Part shown: positions 1 through 5,836 of the stretch, in pieces
Numbering within the stretch: position 1 is the first letter of the stretch
Layout of the letters: every line of letters starts with the position of its first letter
Assembly (NCBI GenBank): GCA_028718405.1
Contig: JAQULV010000083.1
Location: forward strand, 1-6,426
From: Smithellaceae bacterium
Lineage (GTDB): Bacteria > Desulfobacterota > Syntrophia > Syntrophales > JAQULV01
Reading direction: 5' to 3'
Length of the DNA stretch: 6,426 bases
Translations under genes and position numbers: made by a program
The notes under the pieces: model-generated
The model's database searches: none
What the model saw: the letters and a program-made list of their open reading frames with translations, nothing else
What the model was told of the DNA's origin: nothing

Positions 1-1
1 T

Positions 2-832
2 TACGACGTCTCTCTGCAGGCCAGCCGAGACGCTGTCAATGCAGAGACTGCCCGTCTGGCAGAGGCCGCGCAACGGATTGATGTCGCGAAGAAGCAACTG
101 GCCGAGACGCAGTACCGTCTGGAGTCGGCCAAAGCCACGCTCCAACTTCAAGAAGCAAATCTGAGGCAGGCCGAATCGGACTTGACGAGGGCGGAGCGTC
201 TCTTCGCCAAACAGATCATTCCCGAGCAGCAATATGAGAGGATGAGAACGACCCGCGACATCGCCAAGGCCCAGGTGGACGTAGCCCGCGACCAGCTTCG
301 CCAGGCCCAGGCGGCGATCGAAACGCAACAGGGGGTCATTTCCCAATCGGCAGCGGCCGCCAAGGCGCACGGAGAACTGGTGAGTCAACGCCAGCAGGCC
401 ATGGTGGGCGAGGTCTTAAAGGTCGGTTATACGAAGATCTATGCCCCGGCGGACGGCTATGTTACCAAGAAGACGGTGGAGGTGGGAAATCAGATCCAGG
501 CCGGCCAGCCCCTTCTGGCCGTTGTGCCGTTGGGAGATGTCTGGGTTGTCGCGAACTACAAAGAAACGGAGCTGGAACGGGTGCGTCCGGGCCAGGAGGC
601 GCAGATTCGTGTTGACACTTATTCGGGACGCGTCTTCACCGGTAAGGTCGACAGCATCATGGCCGGAACCGGTTCCGCCTTCTCCCTCTTTCCGCCGGAA
701 AACGCCACCGGTAATTACGTCAAGGTCGTGCAGCGTATCCCGGTAAAGATCGTGCTTGAAAAAGGAGCCGATCCGGGACATCTGCTCAGGGTAGGGATGT
801 CCGTGCAGCCCACCATTTTAGCAAATCCATAG
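2..832 (+). CDS. emrA: EmrA-like HlyD-family membrane fusion protein (5' truncated)
   Basis: This is the periplasmic adaptor of a tripartite drug efflux pump, anchored in the inner membrane and linking the MFS exporter to an outer-membrane channel. The frame is open from base 2 to the stop, giving 276 residues; the N-terminal anchor and first lipoyl half lie outside the window. Fragment residues 1 to about 130 are rich in Ala, Gln, Glu and Arg in a heptad-like pattern, as in the family's alpha-helical hairpin. The second lipoyl half follows (IYAPADGYVTKKTVEVGNQIQAG), then the beta-barrel part with VWVVANYKETEL and RPGQEAQIRVD. The segment ATGNYVKVVQRIPVKI is characteristic of EmrA-type adaptors. 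The stop lies 4 bases before the start of the MFS exporter, so the two are almost certainly co-transcribed and may be translationally coupled. Family assignment is firm; the drug specificity cannot be read from sequence. Confidence 0.93.
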   Translation, partial: YDVSLQASRDAVNAETARLAEAAQRIDVAKKQLAETQYRLESAKATLQLQEANLRQAESDLTRAERLFAKQIIPEQQYERMRTTRDIAKAQVDVARDQLRQAQAAIETQQGVISQSAAAAKAHGELVSQRQQAMVGEVLKVGYTKIYAPADGYVTKKTVEVGNQIQAGQPLLAVVPLGDVWVVANYKETELERVRPGQEAQIRVDTYSGRVFTGKVDSIMAGTGSAFSLFPPENATGNYVKVVQRIPVKIVLEKGADPGHLLRVGMSVQPTILANP

Positions 833-836
833 AACG

Positions 837-2375
837 ATGGCCGACAGGACAAACAAGTGGCTCGTGGCCTTTACGGTCATGTTCCCCACCCTCATGGTGA
901 TCATCGACACCTCCGTGGTGAACGTTGCCCTGGACCACATCCGCGGCAGTCTCTCCGCCGGGATCGACGAGGCCACTTGGTCCATCACCTCCTATCTCGC
1001 CGCCAACGCCATCATCATCCCCATGACGGGGTGGCTCTCTCGGTTGATCGGCAGAAAGCGCTACCTCATCTTTTCGGTGGGTCTGTTTACGGTAAGCTCC
1101 CTGCTTTGCGGGTTCGCCTGGAACATCCAGAGCCTCGTGGCGTTCCGCGTCCTGCAGGGCTTCGCCGGAGGAGCCCTGCAGCCGATATCCCAATCGATCC
1201 TTCTGGAGACCTTTCCCCCCTATCAGCACGGGATGGCGATGGCCATCTTCGGCGTGGGTATCATGTTCGGGCCCATCATCGGCCCTCTTCTGGGGGGCTG
1301 GATTACCGACAACCTTTCCTGGCACTGGATCTTTTATGTGAATGTGCCCATCGGATTGATCTCGATCGTGCTCACGCTGATCTTCATCATGGACCCACCC
1401 TACATGCAGCGGATTAAGATGAAGATCGACTATGCCGGTCTTGTACTTTTGGCCTTCGGGGTGGGATGCCTGCAGATGGTGCTGGATCGGGGGCAGAGGG
1501 AAGATTGGTTCTCTTCGGAATACATCACCTGGATGACGGTCGCGGCCGTGATCTGTCTGGCTTTGTTTGTCATCGTGGAGCTCTTTGCCGATCATCCCAT
1601 CGTGAACCTGCGAGGCTTCAAGAATCCCTCTTTCAGCCTGGGGAACGTTGTCCTCTTCTTCGTTCTGATCAATCTGTTCGGAAGCCTTGTGCTGCTTCCG
1701 ATCTTTCTGCAAAGTCTGATGGGCTACACGGCAACCCTCTCGGGTCTGGTACTGGGGCCGGGCGGCATGGCCACGCTTCTCACCATGCCTATTGTGGGGA
1801 GATTAGTCTCGCGCTACAATCCTAAGGCGATTATCTTGGCCGGCGTCCTGATCTCCGCCTATGCGGCCTGGCTCATGTCGGGTTTCAGCCTGGACGCAGA
1901 TTTTTCCTCTATCCTGTGGCCTCGGGTTTTTATGGGGATCGGCATGGGCTGTGTCTTTATTCCCCTTACCACCTTGACGCTCTCGGGTATCCCCAAGGAG
2001 GAGATGGGTAATGCCACCTCCATCTTCAACCTCGTGCGTAATCTGGGCGGGAGTTTCGGAGTGGCCATCGTCGCGACGATGCTCACCCGGCGTTCCCAGT
2101 TTCACCAATCCCGGTTGGTTGAGCATCTGACGCCTTTTGATTTGAGCTACCAGAACGGTCTGCAGCAACTCTCTCAGGCGCTGCACTTGCAGGGTCTGGC
2201 CCCGGGTACGGCGCAGCAAGGGGCGGCGGGGATGATATACAGCCGGCTTCTGAGGGAGGCCTACATGATGTCTTTCAACGACGTCTTCTATTTCCTGATG
2301 GTAATGACGCTCATCACGCTGCCGCTCGTGTTCTTCATGCGCTACATCAAGCACCGCGCCACGGACGTACAGTGA
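837..2375 (+). CDS. emrB: EmrB/QacA-type MFS multidrug exporter (DHA2, 14 TM)
   Basis: This is an inner-membrane proton-driven exporter of the DHA2 drug:H+ antiporter family, predicted to expel hydrophobic compounds through the adaptor encoded just upstream. The 512-residue product matches the usual EmrB length. Motif D1 is seen as DTSVVNVAL (residues 24-32) in helix 1. Motif A, GWLSRLIGRK (65-74), follows helix 2. Motif B is RVLQG (104-108), and the antiporter motif C is GPIIGPLLGG (145-154). WHWIFYVNVPIG (162-173) is also typical of the family. Hydrophobic segments continue to a final one near residues 480-500, consistent with 14 helices. The ATG follows the adaptor's stop by 4 bases and has no strong Shine-Dalgarno, so translational coupling is likely. 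The gene ends 23 bases from the convergent DUF493 gene. The substrate is unknown. Confidence 0.95.
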   Translation: MADRTNKWLVAFTVMFPTLMVIIDTSVVNVALDHIRGSLSAGIDEATWSITSYLAANAIIIPMTGWLSRLIGRKRYLIFSVGLFTVSSLLCGFAWNIQSLVAFRVLQGFAGGALQPISQSILLETFPPYQHGMAMAIFGVGIMFGPIIGPLLGGWITDNLSWHWIFYVNVPIGLISIVLTLIFIMDPPYMQRIKMKIDYAGLVLLAFGVGCLQMVLDRGQREDWFSSEYITWMTVAAVICLALFVIVELFADHPIVNLRGFKNPSFSLGNVVLFFVLINLFGSLVLLPIFLQSLMGYTATLSGLVLGPGGMATLLTMPIVGRLVSRYNPKAIILAGVLISAYAAWLMSGFSLDADFSSILWPRVFMGIGMGCVFIPLTTLTLSGIPKEEMGNATSIFNLVRNLGGSFGVAIVATMLTRRSQFHQSRLVEHLTPFDLSYQNGLQQLSQALHLQGLAPGTAQQGAAGMIYSRLLREAYMMSFNDVFYFLMVMTLITLPLVFFMRYIKHRATDVQ

Positions 2376-2398
2376 TTTGTGATGCAAATGATCGCAGG

Positions 2399-2668
2399 CT
2401 AAAGGACGATTTTGATGGCAGGATTATTTCTCAGCCCGTCATAGATAGTAAGTCTCTCGTCGTCGCTGGACACGGAAATTTCCACATTCAAACAAACGTA
2501 GCGCCCGGTGCTGCTGTGGCGGGAAAGACTCACCTGGTGCGGCCTATCGCTTAGGGTCGCTTTTACGGCCCGCATCATCTCTTCCCGATCCGAGCCGATG
2601 ATCTTGTAGAGCCATCGGCAGGGATAAACAACAACCGGTCTCTCGTTTATGTCTTGCCATTCGGGCAC
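2399..2668 (-). CDS. DUF493 family protein (YbeD-like)
   Basis: This small cytoplasmic protein of 89 residues is close in length to E. coli YbeD (87). It shows the family pattern: YPCRWLYKIIGSD at residues 15-27 (compare the FPxxFxYKVxG start of YbeD), a helix from about 28 to 41, a basic and serine-rich stretch SRHSSTGRYVCLNVEISV (49-66), and the closing helix and strand DERLTIYDGLRNNPAIKIVL. The family has a ferredoxin-like ACT-type fold and has been suggested to be regulatory, but its function is not established. I chose the GTG at 2668 because AAAGAGGA lies 7 bases upstream. An in-frame GTG at 2713 would add 15 residues but has no Shine-Dalgarno and would overlap the divergent TPR gene. 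No lipoylation gene (lipB or lipA), the partner of YbeD in E. coli, is nearby. Confidence 0.85.
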   Translation of the reverse strand: MPEWQDINERPVVVYPCRWLYKIIGSDREEMMRAVKATLSDRPHQVSLSRHSSTGRYVCLNVEISVSSDDERLTIYDGLRNNPAIKIVL

Positions 2669-2675
2669 TTCACAA

Positions 2676-2683
2676 TCCTCTTT
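2676..2683 (-). promoter_or_regulatory. Shine-Dalgarno that decides the DUF493 start
   Basis: On the minus strand AAAGAGGA sits 7 bases before the GTG at 2668. This is the only good ribosome-binding site near the possible starts of this gene, and it argues against the longer reading from 2713. Confidence 0.6.
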
Positions 2684-2685
2684 AT

Positions 2686-3285
2686 TTGCACGGGGCTTTG
2701 TTATATGGATCACCCATTAGGGGGAGAATCTTAGCAGCGACTGCGGCCGCCATAATTCTTGTTCTGTCCGGAAGCGGAGGGGCATCCCTGGATGTCCCTT
2801 CGTTCCAAGACTGGGAGCAGGAAGTCGCCAGATGCCAAGGCCTTCTGAAGACTGATCCGGGCAATGCCCGTTATCTGAATACGCTGGGTTTCGCCTACTA
2901 CCGCCTCCGGCGGCTTCCCGAGGCCATCGTCGCCTACAGACAGGCCATAGCCCGCGATGACCGGTATTCCGTGGCCTACAACAATCTCGGCGTCGTCTAT
3001 CTGGAGACCGCCGCCTACGGTAAAGGCGAGGAGGCTTTCCGGCATGCCCTGCGCTGCGATCCCGGCAACGCGAAGGCCGCCTACAACTTGGCGGTCTCGC
3101 TTTACCGCCAGCAAAGGTATCACGAAGCCTACCGGGCCTATCTCCTGGCGAAGTCGATTGACAACTCCTACGTGAAGGTGCGTCTGCAATCGACCAAACT
3201 CAAGGAAGAGGTGAACAGGCTCTCCAGCACTTCGCCGGATGACAAGCTGACGCGGCGTGTCGAGCAGGAAATCGCCTCCCCCTGA
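2686..3285 (+). CDS. exported or membrane-anchored TPR-repeat protein
   Basis: A 199-residue protein with tetratricopeptide repeats, a scaffold fold for protein-protein contacts; the partner is unknown. The N-terminus has basic residues (R12, R14) followed by a hydrophobic run, ILAATAAAIILVL (15-27), and small residues, which looks like a signal peptide or membrane anchor, so the repeats should lie outside the cytoplasm. A partial repeat (about 42-60) precedes three full 34-residue repeats at 61-94, 95-128 and 129-162, each with the usual Ala/Gly/Tyr positions (for example AYNNLGVVYLETAAYGKGEEAFRHAL). A charged tail follows. The start is uncertain: only TTG codons (2686 or 2698) are available in frame before the hydrophobic segment, and neither has a good Shine-Dalgarno. 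An AGGGGGAG at 2718-2725 has no usable start at the right distance. It is divergent from the DUF493 gene and convergent with the next. Confidence 0.82.
   Translation: MHGALLYGSPIRGRILAATAAAIILVLSGSGGASLDVPSFQDWEQEVARCQGLLKTDPGNARYLNTLGFAYYRLRRLPEAIVAYRQAIARDDRYSVAYNNLGVVYLETAAYGKGEEAFRHALRCDPGNAKAAYNLAVSLYRQQRYHEAYRAYLLAKSIDNSYVKVRLQSTKLKEEVNRLSSTSPDDKLTRRVEQEIASP
2700..2705 (-). promoter_or_regulatory. candidate -10 element for the DUF493 gene
   Basis: The minus strand reads TATAAC here, 5 of 6 matches to the sigma-70 -10 box. It would place the transcript start near 2693, about 25 bases ahead of the GTG at 2668, and so include the Shine-Dalgarno. The -35 at a 17-base spacing (TTCTCC) is poor. 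If real, this promoter lies inside the first codons of the divergent TPR gene. Confidence 0.3.
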
Positions 3286-3295
3286 TTAGGGTTCT

Positions 3296-3637
3296 CTACT
3301 TTGGGATAACGATCCGCGAGGCTTCTTCCCTCTCCAACGCCTTGGCCTCTTCGATCATCTCTCGCACCGCGTTGTCTACCGCCGCGGGGAATTTTTCGAC
3401 GGCTTCGGACAACGTCTCCGCCTCGATGGGGCAATGGATCGGCACGGGTCCCTGGGGCGACATGAGCTGCGTCTGTGCCACGAAGAGGACCTTACGGCTG
3501 GGGTCGTCCGAGCCGTCGATCTTGATGGGCGTCAGTTTTCTGAAGGCGGCGACATGGAAATCGGTGAAGATCTCTTCGCGGTAAAGGTTGTCCTTATCAA
3601 CCTTGACATCGGTAATTTTCTGCTCTCCCTGGTCCAT
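3296..3637 (-). CDS. conserved-looking hypothetical protein, 113 aa, acidic, soluble
   Basis: I do not recognise a named family. From the ATG at 3637 the product has 113 residues, no signal peptide and no membrane segment. It has a polar N-terminus (MDQGEQKITDVKVDKDNLYREE), then FTDFHVAAFRKLTPIKIDGSDDPSR, then a likely beta segment KVLFVAQTQLMSPQGPVPIHCPIEA (49-73), and an amphipathic helix rich in Glu and Ala (about 75-106) ending SRIVIPK. Patterns of this kind resemble short cytoplasmic proteins annotated as hypothetical in Desulfobacterota, from memory only. The start is supported by AGAAGGAGA 7 bases upstream. Codon use and the strong ribosome-binding site indicate a real gene. It faces the TPR gene with a 10-base gap. 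A longer in-frame reading from TTG 3745 would add a hydrophobic segment but lacks a ribosome-binding site. Confidence 0.75.
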   Translation of the reverse strand: MDQGEQKITDVKVDKDNLYREEIFTDFHVAAFRKLTPIKIDGSDDPSRKVLFVAQTQLMSPQGPVPIHCPIEAETLSEAVEKFPAAVDNAVREMIEEAKALEREEASRIVIPK

Positions 3638-3716
3638 AGTATTTTCTCCTTCTTGTTTTTTTCTGCTAATCTTTATCAGGGTGCAAGCACCGAGAACCGT
3701 GAGGAGCATTGCCGGG

Positions 3717-3745
3717 AAACTACACCAGAAAAAGGGGAGGGTCAA
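3717..3745 (-). promoter_or_regulatory. candidate promoter for the 113-aa hypothetical gene
   Basis: On the minus strand TTGACC (3740-3745; 5 of 6 matches to the -35 consensus) is followed after 17 bases by TAGTTT (3717-3722; a weak -10, 3 of 6). It would start transcription near 3710, leaving a leader of about 70 bases before the ATG at 3637. Confidence 0.3.
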
Positions 3746-3783
3746 TTTGTTTTATTGAAGCCGCGGCGCGGTCAAATGACTGA

Positions 3784-3811
3784 TTGACAGCGGTACGGCT
3801 TTACGTAAAAA
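3784..3811 (+). promoter_or_regulatory. candidate sigma-70 promoter for the PEBP gene
   Basis: A perfect -35 box, TTGACA (3784-3789), is followed after 16 bases by TAAAAA (3806-3811; 4 of 6 matches to the -10). Transcription would start near 3818, about 54 bases before the ATG at 3872. The 234-base gap between the two divergent starts (3638-3871) therefore appears to hold promoters for both genes. Confidence 0.42.
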
Positions 3812-3871
3812 TCGAAACCGGAAGCGGTGTTTGCCGTTGCGCCAAACGTCGGGACGAGAAAGGGGAATAGG

Positions 3872-4417
3872 ATGAAGAAGACCAGGGATATAACGATTCT
3901 ATGTGCCGTCGTCGTCTTTCTGATGGTTGGTTTTGGGGGAGGCAGGCCCGCTGCCGGTGGGACGCTGGTTATGGCGAGTCCCGCCTTCGCCAACGGCGAG
4001 CAGTTGCCCGCGGAATTCACGTGCCGGGGAGCGGGCATCTCGCCGCCGCTTGTCTGGCGGGGCGCGCCGGTGGGCACGAGGTCCCTCGCCCTGATCTGCG
4101 AGGATCCTGATGCACCTGCGGGGACCTATATCCATTGGTTGGTCTACGAGATCCCCGCTTCCATCACTTCGTTGCGCCAGGGGATCAAAGCGCCGTCACA
4201 GCTCCCGCCCGGTGCCAAGCAGGGAAGAAACGATGCGCACGGCAGCGGCTATTTTCCCGCCTGTCCTCCCGCGGGCGAACACCGCTACTATTTCCGGCTG
4301 TTCGCATTGAACAAGTTTACGGATTTGAAAAAAGGCGCCACAAAGGCGGAGCTCCTGCGGGTTATGGAAGGGCACATCCTTGACGAGGCGACACTCCTGG
4401 GGAGATTCGGCAGGTAA
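3872..4417 (+). CDS. exported PEBP (YbhB/YbcL, Raf-kinase-inhibitor-like) protein
   Basis: A 181-residue phosphatidylethanolamine-binding-protein family member. The family has a compact beta fold with an anion-binding pocket, and its bacterial role is poorly known. The N-terminus MKKTRDITILCAVVVFLMVGFGGG has a basic start and a hydrophobic core (7-21), so export to the periplasm is likely; cleavage is probably near residues 28-35. The domain starts at LVMASPAFANGEQLPAEFTCRG, the usual opening of the YbhB/YbcL group. Pocket motifs are seen: DPDAP (78-82), IHWLVY (87-92), QGRND (117-121), GYFPACPPAGEHRYYFRLFAL (126-146) and the closing helix ILDEATLLGRF. The ATG at 3872 is preceded by AGGGGA at a 5-base spacing. 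An upstream in-frame GTG at 3827 would spoil the signal peptide. The gene ends 2 bases from the convergent thioredoxin gene. Ligand unknown. Confidence 0.92.
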   Translation: MKKTRDITILCAVVVFLMVGFGGGRPAAGGTLVMASPAFANGEQLPAEFTCRGAGISPPLVWRGAPVGTRSLALICEDPDAPAGTYIHWLVYEIPASITSLRQGIKAPSQLPPGAKQGRNDAHGSGYFPACPPAGEHRYYFRLFALNKFTDLKKGATKAELLRVMEGHILDEATLLGRFGR

Positions 4418-4419
4418 GA

Positions 4420-4926
4420 TTAGGATTTCTTGAACATAATCCTTAAGTAGCCATCCAGGGCGAGGCAGGGTTCGCAAAGTATCTTGCCGTTCTTGTCGAT
4501 AAGCACCGCCGTCGGCACCCCCGGAATATCGTAATCTTCGGCAACGCCGCCGTCCGGATCGAGGAGGATCCTGTAGGGAAGCTGGTAGCGTGCCGAGTAG
4601 CGCACGACGCGGAGCCACGACTCCTGGATATCGATGTTGATTACCTCCAGACCCTGTGAGGCATAACGCGCGTGGATCTCCTTATAGTAGGGTAGCTCCT
4701 CCCGGCAATAGTCGCACCAGGTGGTCGTGAAGATAATAAGCACGGGCTTGCCTTTATAATCGGAAAGACGGAATATCTTCCCGCTGAGATCCTTGAGGGC
4801 AAAGTCCGGAGCCTTGGTGCCCGCCTTTTTGGCCAGGTCACCGAAGATGTTGGGAAAGGCGTGCAGCGTCGGCTCGACGCCGATAAGCATCAGTAAGACG
4901 AGGACCAGTATCCACATTCTTTTCAT
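4420..4926 (-). CDS. TlpA/ResA-type exported thioredoxin-like protein
   Basis: This is a 168-residue thiol-disulfide oxidoreductase acting outside the inner membrane. Residues 1-23 (MKRMWILVLVLLMLIGVEPTLHA) form a signal peptide or uncleaved anchor. The AhpC/TSA-redoxin-type fold follows: GTKAPDFALKDLSGK (36-50), LSDYKGKPVLIIFTTTWCDYC with active-site Cys71 and Cys74, ELPYYKEI, a central insert, and the cis-proline loop GVPTAVLID (Pro138). TlpA and ResA proteins reduce apocytochrome c or other envelope disulfides and are recharged by CcdA or DsbD, which fits the gene immediately upstream in the same operon (12-base gap). The ATG has a TAGGAA Shine-Dalgarno overlapping that gene's stop, suggesting coupling. 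An oddity is a second CxxC, Cys151-Glu-Pro-Cys154, just after the last predicted strand. The physiological target is not shown here. Confidence 0.93.
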   Translation of the reverse strand: MKRMWILVLVLLMLIGVEPTLHAFPNIFGDLAKKAGTKAPDFALKDLSGKIFRLSDYKGKPVLIIFTTTWCDYCREELPYYKEIHARYASQGLEVINIDIQESWLRVVRYSARYQLPYRILLDPDGGVAEDYDIPGVPTAVLIDKNGKILCEPCLALDGYLRIMFKKS

Positions 4927-4938
4927 CGTCGATTATTC

Positions 4939-5655
4939 CTATATCCAAAGCATGCCGGCCTTGATGAGCAGGTATTCCCCCATGGCCAAAAGGATCCAGC
5001 CGGCCAAGTGGCTGATCCTTACCATCCAGGCCCCCGAGCGGGGCAGGTTGGCGAGCATTCCCGCAAAGGTTCCCAAAAGTATCAGCAGCGTTCCCATCCC
5101 TAAAGAAAAGATGAAAAGCAGGCTCATCCCGAAGAAGGTGTTCTGTCTTCCCGCGACGTAGGAAAGCAGAACGGCCAGGATCGGTGTCGTGCAGGGTCCC
5201 ATGATGAGACCGGAGGTAACGCCAACGATAAAACTTCCGCCCGCCCCACCCGGTCTACCCGCCGGCTGCAGCCGGGCGACAAAGCGGGGCGTGTAGGCGG
5301 GGAGAGCAAGAACGTCCAGAAGGGCGAGGCCCATGAGGATGAAGATATTGGCCACGACGAAGTAGGTCCAGGGGCTGGACTGTATCTGACCGAAGAGGCT
5401 GCCCGACAAGGCCGCGATACCGCCGAGCGCCGTATAGGTTACGGCCATTCCCGCTACATAGCTGAGGGACAACAGAAATCCTCTCATCTTTCCGCCCTGG
5501 CTGCGGGCACCGATGTAGGCGATGGTGATCGGCGCCACGGGATAGACGCAGGGGGTGAAGCTGACCAGAATCCCTCCCAGGTAGGCTAGAGCGTAGGTCC
5601 ACAGCGAGACATTCTGCAAATGAAGCTGCAGGGATCCAAGCAATTCTGTGCTCAT
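4939..5655 (-). CDS. ccdA: CcdA/DsbD-type transmembrane thiol-electron carrier
   Basis: An integral membrane protein of 238 residues, the usual CcdA size, corresponding to the central membrane domain of DsbD without its two soluble domains. It would carry electrons from cytoplasmic thioredoxin to an exported thioredoxin. The two redox cysteines are in the expected contexts: FTPCVYPVAPITI (Cys36) in helix 1, and MGPCTTPILAVLL (Cys155) at the start of the second half, reflecting the family's internal duplication. About six hydrophobic helices are visible (roughly 21-48, 60-84, 97-118, 141-165, 172-198 and 212-236), with a Gly/Pro/Arg-rich loop at 130-140 between the halves. The ATG at 5655 has GAGG 5 bases upstream. 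It is the first gene of an operon with the TlpA-like thioredoxin, its probable redox partner. The symbol is by family resemblance; DsbD-like is an equally fair label. Confidence 0.92.
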   Translation of the reverse strand: MSTELLGSLQLHLQNVSLWTYALAYLGGILVSFTPCVYPVAPITIAYIGARSQGGKMRGFLLSLSYVAGMAVTYTALGGIAALSGSLFGQIQSSPWTYFVVANIFILMGLALLDVLALPAYTPRFVARLQPAGRPGGAGGSFIVGVTSGLIMGPCTTPILAVLLSYVAGRQNTFFGMSLLFIFSLGMGTLLILLGTFAGMLANLPRSGAWMVRISHLAGWILLAMGEYLLIKAGMLWI

Positions 5656-5727
5656 CTGTGCCTCACAGGCGCGGAACCGCAGAGGCCGCCGCCTTCCTTA
5701 ATTATTCGATAATACAGCAAGTTGCAG

Positions 5728-5747
5728 TTTTGATTCACCGGTCAAAA
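5728..5747. repeat. inverted repeat, possible operator
   Basis: TTTTGA and its perfect reverse complement TCAAAA flank 8 bases (TTCACCGG). The element lies in the divergent 181-base gap (5656-5836), just upstream of the candidate promoter for the acyl-CoA ligase. It resembles a dimeric-regulator site in form, but the arms are short and AT-rich, so chance is possible. Its 16-base core TTGAT-N6-GTCAA does not have the spacing of an FNR box. Confidence 0.3.
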
Positions 5748-5752
5748 AATTA

Positions 5753-5781
5753 TTGCTAAGTTCTCCTTATTGTCATATAGG
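5753..5781 (+). promoter_or_regulatory. candidate promoter for the acyl-CoA ligase gene
   Basis: TTGCTA (5753-5758; 4 of 6) and TATAGG (5776-5781; 4 of 6) are 17 bases apart in an AT-rich stretch. Transcription would begin near 5788, about 49 bases before the ATG. This is the best-spaced pair I found in the gap. Confidence 0.35.
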
Positions 5782-5836
5782 AACCTAGCATCAAAATACC
5801 ATTTCTACAATTCAAGAAGCAAGGAGGGTTTAAGAC

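Noticed and set aside
786..1712. Long open frame (308 codons) on the minus strand under the adaptor and MFS genes
   Set aside because: Its product is a low-complexity mix of His, Asp, Gly, Gln and Glu with no domain, and it is exactly antisense to a clearly real MFS gene. It is a codon-bias shadow.
2375..2389. Possible terminator hairpin ATTTG-N5-CAAAT between the MFS and DUF493 genes
   Set aside because: The stem is only five AT-rich pairs and no U-tract follows on either strand.
2372..2554. 60-codon plus-strand frame overlapping the end of the MFS gene
   Set aside because: It has no ribosome-binding site or recognisable domain, and the opposite strand carries a recognisable DUF493 protein.
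2731..3189. 152-codon minus-strand frame
   Set aside because: It lies antisense to the TPR repeats, and the plus strand shows regular 34-residue repeats.
3280..3291. CCCT-GATT-AGGG hairpin at the end of the TPR gene
   Set aside because: Four base pairs with no U-run is too weak to call a terminator.
4422..4443. AGGATT-N10-AATCCT dyad at the PEBP/thioredoxin junction
   Set aside because: A six-pair AT-rich stem with a 10-base loop and no U-tract; probably chance.
5709..5745. Promoter for the CcdA operon on the minus strand (TTGACC at 5740-5745 and TATTAT at 5709-5714)
   Set aside because: Both boxes look good alone, but they are 25 bases apart, too far for a sigma-70 promoter. I see no better pair, so I leave the operon's promoter unassigned.
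5729..5745. FNR/CRP-type box around TTGATTCACCGGTCAA
   Set aside because: The half-sites are separated by 6 bases rather than the 4 of an FNR site, and one arm mismatches.
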